Shown here: piece by piece, positions 5,735-6,915 of the stretch
Numbering within the stretch: position 1 is the stretch's first letter
Layout: every line of letters starts with the position of its first letter
Source: an uncultured Collinsella sp.
GTDB taxonomy: Bacteria; Actinomycetota; Coriobacteriia; Coriobacteriales; Coriobacteriaceae
DNA: 6,915 nt
Assembly (NCBI GenBank): GCA_902495085.1
Contig: CABUWA010000101.1
Span: forward strand, 1-6,915
Reading direction: 5' to 3'
Made by a program: the position numbers and the translations under genes
Notes under the pieces: generated by a model
The model's database searches: none
What the model was told of the DNA's origin: nothing
Seen by the model: only the letters and a program-made list of their open reading frames with translations

Positions 5735-6691
5735 CTACAGCTCGCAAACGTTCTGCGCGCGGCCTTCAACGTAGGAGACGACGTTGTCGAACTCGATCCT
5801 GGCGCGGCGCTGCATGGCATCGTGCGTAAGGAAGCCCACATGCGGCGTGAAGATGCAGTTCTTGGCGTTGATGAGCGCGTAGTCGGCGGGGATGGGCGGC
5901 TCCATATCAAAGACGTCGATGCCGGCACCGGCGAGCTTGTCGTCGCTGAGTGCCTGGGCAAGGGCGTTATTGTCCACGATGGCGCCACGGGCGCAGTTGA
6001 TAAACACGGCGCCGTCCTTCATCTGAGCGAACTGCTCGGCGCCAAAGCTCTTGCGCGTGGTGTCGTTGTTGGGCAGGTGCAGACTCACGATGTCGGACTC
6101 GGCAAGCAGCTGCTCGAGCGAGACTTGCTCAATGCCCGCCTCGGCAGCCTCGGGATGTTCGTGACGGGCATAGCCTAGCACACGGGCACCAAAGGCCTTA
6201 AAGAGTCGAGCCGTGGCGCAGCCGATCTTGCCGCAACCCACAATACCCACGGTCTTGCCGCAGATCTCGGTGCCCATAAGGCCGGCGCTCGTCTTGCCGG
6301 TGCGGACGGCGGCATCGGCGGCGCTCACCTTGCGCAACACGTCGATGGCCAGGCCGAGGGTAAGCTCGGCGACCGAAACGTCGGAGTAGCCGGCGCAGTT
6401 GCGAACTTCAACACCGCGCTCACGGCAGGCGGAAAGCCCCACGTGGTCGATGCCCGTAAAGGCGACGGCGATCATCTTGAGCGCGTCGGCGCCGGCGACG
6501 ACCTCGGCGGGGTAGGGGTTGTTGGCGATCATGACGACCTCGGCGCCCTCGCTGCGTCGAGCGAGCTCGGCCGGATCGGTGGTTTTGGTATCGAAATAGA
6601 CAAACTCGTGTCCGGCGTCCTTAAGGGGTGCAGAGAGCTCGTCGATGGTCTGCTCGGGAACTCCCAGCGGCTCGATCAGGGCAATCTTCAT
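5735..6691 (-). CDS. D-isomer-specific 2-hydroxyacid dehydrogenase (318 aa)
   Basis: Reversibly reduces a 2-oxo acid to a D-2-hydroxy acid with NAD(P)H in the cytosol; candidates include hydroxypyruvate/glycerate, pyruvate/D-lactate or another pair. Residues 1-100 and the C-terminus form the substrate domain and about 101-290 the nucleotide domain. The Rossmann loop GIVGCGKIG is at 149-157. The catalytic set is complete: R235 (CARGAIVD), E264 (FDMEPP) and H284 (TPHVG). Length is normal. The ATG at 6691-6689 has GAGGAG seven bases upstream and gives the family N-terminus MKIALIEP; the 67-codon extension upstream has no such support. At the usual acidic position after the second Rossmann strand the sequence reads GYARHEHPE (173-181), so the Asp typical of NAD enzymes is missing and NADP(H) use is possible. 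It is transcribed alone and converges on gldA. There is no C-terminal ACT domain, so it is not a long-type SerA. Confidence 0.92.
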   Translation of the reverse strand: MKIALIEPLGVPEQTIDELSAPLKDAGHEFVYFDTKTTDPAELARRSEGAEVVMIANNPYPAEVVAGADALKMIAVAFTGIDHVGLSACRERGVEVRNCAGYSDVSVAELTLGLAIDVLRKVSAADAAVRTGKTSAGLMGTEICGKTVGIVGCGKIGCATARLFKAFGARVLGYARHEHPEAAEAGIEQVSLEQLLAESDIVSLHLPNNDTTRKSFGAEQFAQMKDGAVFINCARGAIVDNNALAQALSDDKLAGAGIDVFDMEPPIPADYALINAKNCIFTPHVGFLTHDAMQRRARIEFDNVVSYVEGRAQNVCEL

Positions 6692-6734
6692 CTTGTGACT
6701 CCTCAATAAACCTAGGCGATTAGGCTGGCAATAA

Positions 6735-6740
6735 ATTGTA
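6735..6740 (-). promoter_or_regulatory. Putative -10 element of the 2-hydroxyacid dehydrogenase gene
   Basis: On the minus strand TACAAT lies 43 bases upstream of the ATG at 6691, giving a leader of roughly 35 nt. No good -35 hexamer is found at 16-18 bases (TTGAGG is only 10 bases away), so confidence is low. Confidence 0.3.
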
Positions 6741-6774
6741 GGTCTATTTGCCTCAAAGGTGCGCCGCGTGTAAT

Positions 6775-6805
6775 TTGCCCGAGGTGTGGGCCGATGGCGT
6801 ATCAT
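6775..6805 (+). promoter_or_regulatory. Possible promoter of the rightmost gene
   Basis: TTGCCC (6775-6780) and TATCAT (6800-6805) are spaced by 19 bases, longer than ideal. The site lies about 40 bases before the ATG at 6846. It would be back to back with the promoter of the leftward dehydrogenase gene. Confidence 0.25.
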
Positions 6806-6845
6806 TATCTCTTGCTTGTTTGCACTGCTCAGGGAGGGGCCGCGC

Positions 6846-6915
6846 ATGGCGCAGGAACACGATCTGTTTGATGACATTATCGAGATCAGCAAGGGTTTCG
6901 ACTTTCTTAAAAACC
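6846..6915 (+). CDS. Start of an unrecognised protein (partial, 23 codons)
   Basis: An ATG preceded by GGGAGGGG opens a frame reading MAQEHDLFDDIIEISKGFDFLKN to the right edge. The segment is acidic and amphipathic, without a signal peptide, so the protein probably starts in the cytosol. The ribosome site and the divergent layout support a real gene. I do not recognise the family from 23 residues and assign no function. Confidence 0.6.
   Translation, partial: MAQEHDLFDDIIEISKGFDFLKN

Noticed and set aside
6692..6892. 67-codon N-terminal extension of the 2-hydroxyacid dehydrogenase
   Set aside because: The ATG at 6691 has a good ribosome site and the family N-terminus; the extension crosses the putative promoter and overlaps the divergent gene.

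Overview
The window looks like chromosomal DNA from a GC-rich anaerobe. The best guess is an actinobacterium of the class Coriobacteriia (Collinsella-like), inferred from GC-ending codon use, the gut-type fermentative enzymes and the MurT-type cell-wall gene. No rRNA gene or other taxonomic marker is present, so this is not proven. I see no insertion sequence, CRISPR array, phage gene, tRNA or rRNA.

Left part (1-2740, minus strand): a three-gene operon read right to left. Two adjacent, diverged copies of a TPR/ST7-like helical repeat protein overlap by one base (TAATG). A 45-base gap then leads to murT, the Mur-ligase subunit of the lipid II isoglutaminyl synthase, which runs off the left edge. 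A putative -10 element lies near 2735.

Middle (2696-3195): a 500-base divergent spacer without a convincing gene. It holds short repeats, two AAACGTTT palindromes, a likely -10 for the rightward gene, and a leader of about 130 nt with two inverted repeats. Rightward come an iron-type alcohol dehydrogenase (3196-4419), a strong intrinsic terminator, and gldA (glycerol dehydrogenase, 4503-5603). The two enzymes share the iron-ADH/GldA fold but have different metal-ligand sets. The terminator ends so close to gldA that gldA has almost no room for its own promoter.

Right part: gldA converges with a minus-strand D-2-hydroxyacid dehydrogenase (6691-5735). Between them, 131 bases hold three consecutive inverted repeats, one of them not a usual terminator. 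A divergent spacer follows, and the first 23 codons of an unrecognised plus-strand gene reach the right edge.

The three dehydrogenases fit fermentative redox balancing: alcohol/aldehyde, glycerol/dihydroxyacetone and 2-hydroxy/2-oxo acid pairs. Nothing here is clearly a new system. The most interesting points are the paralogous TPR pair tied to murT, the structured adh leader, and the terminator squeezed against gldA.
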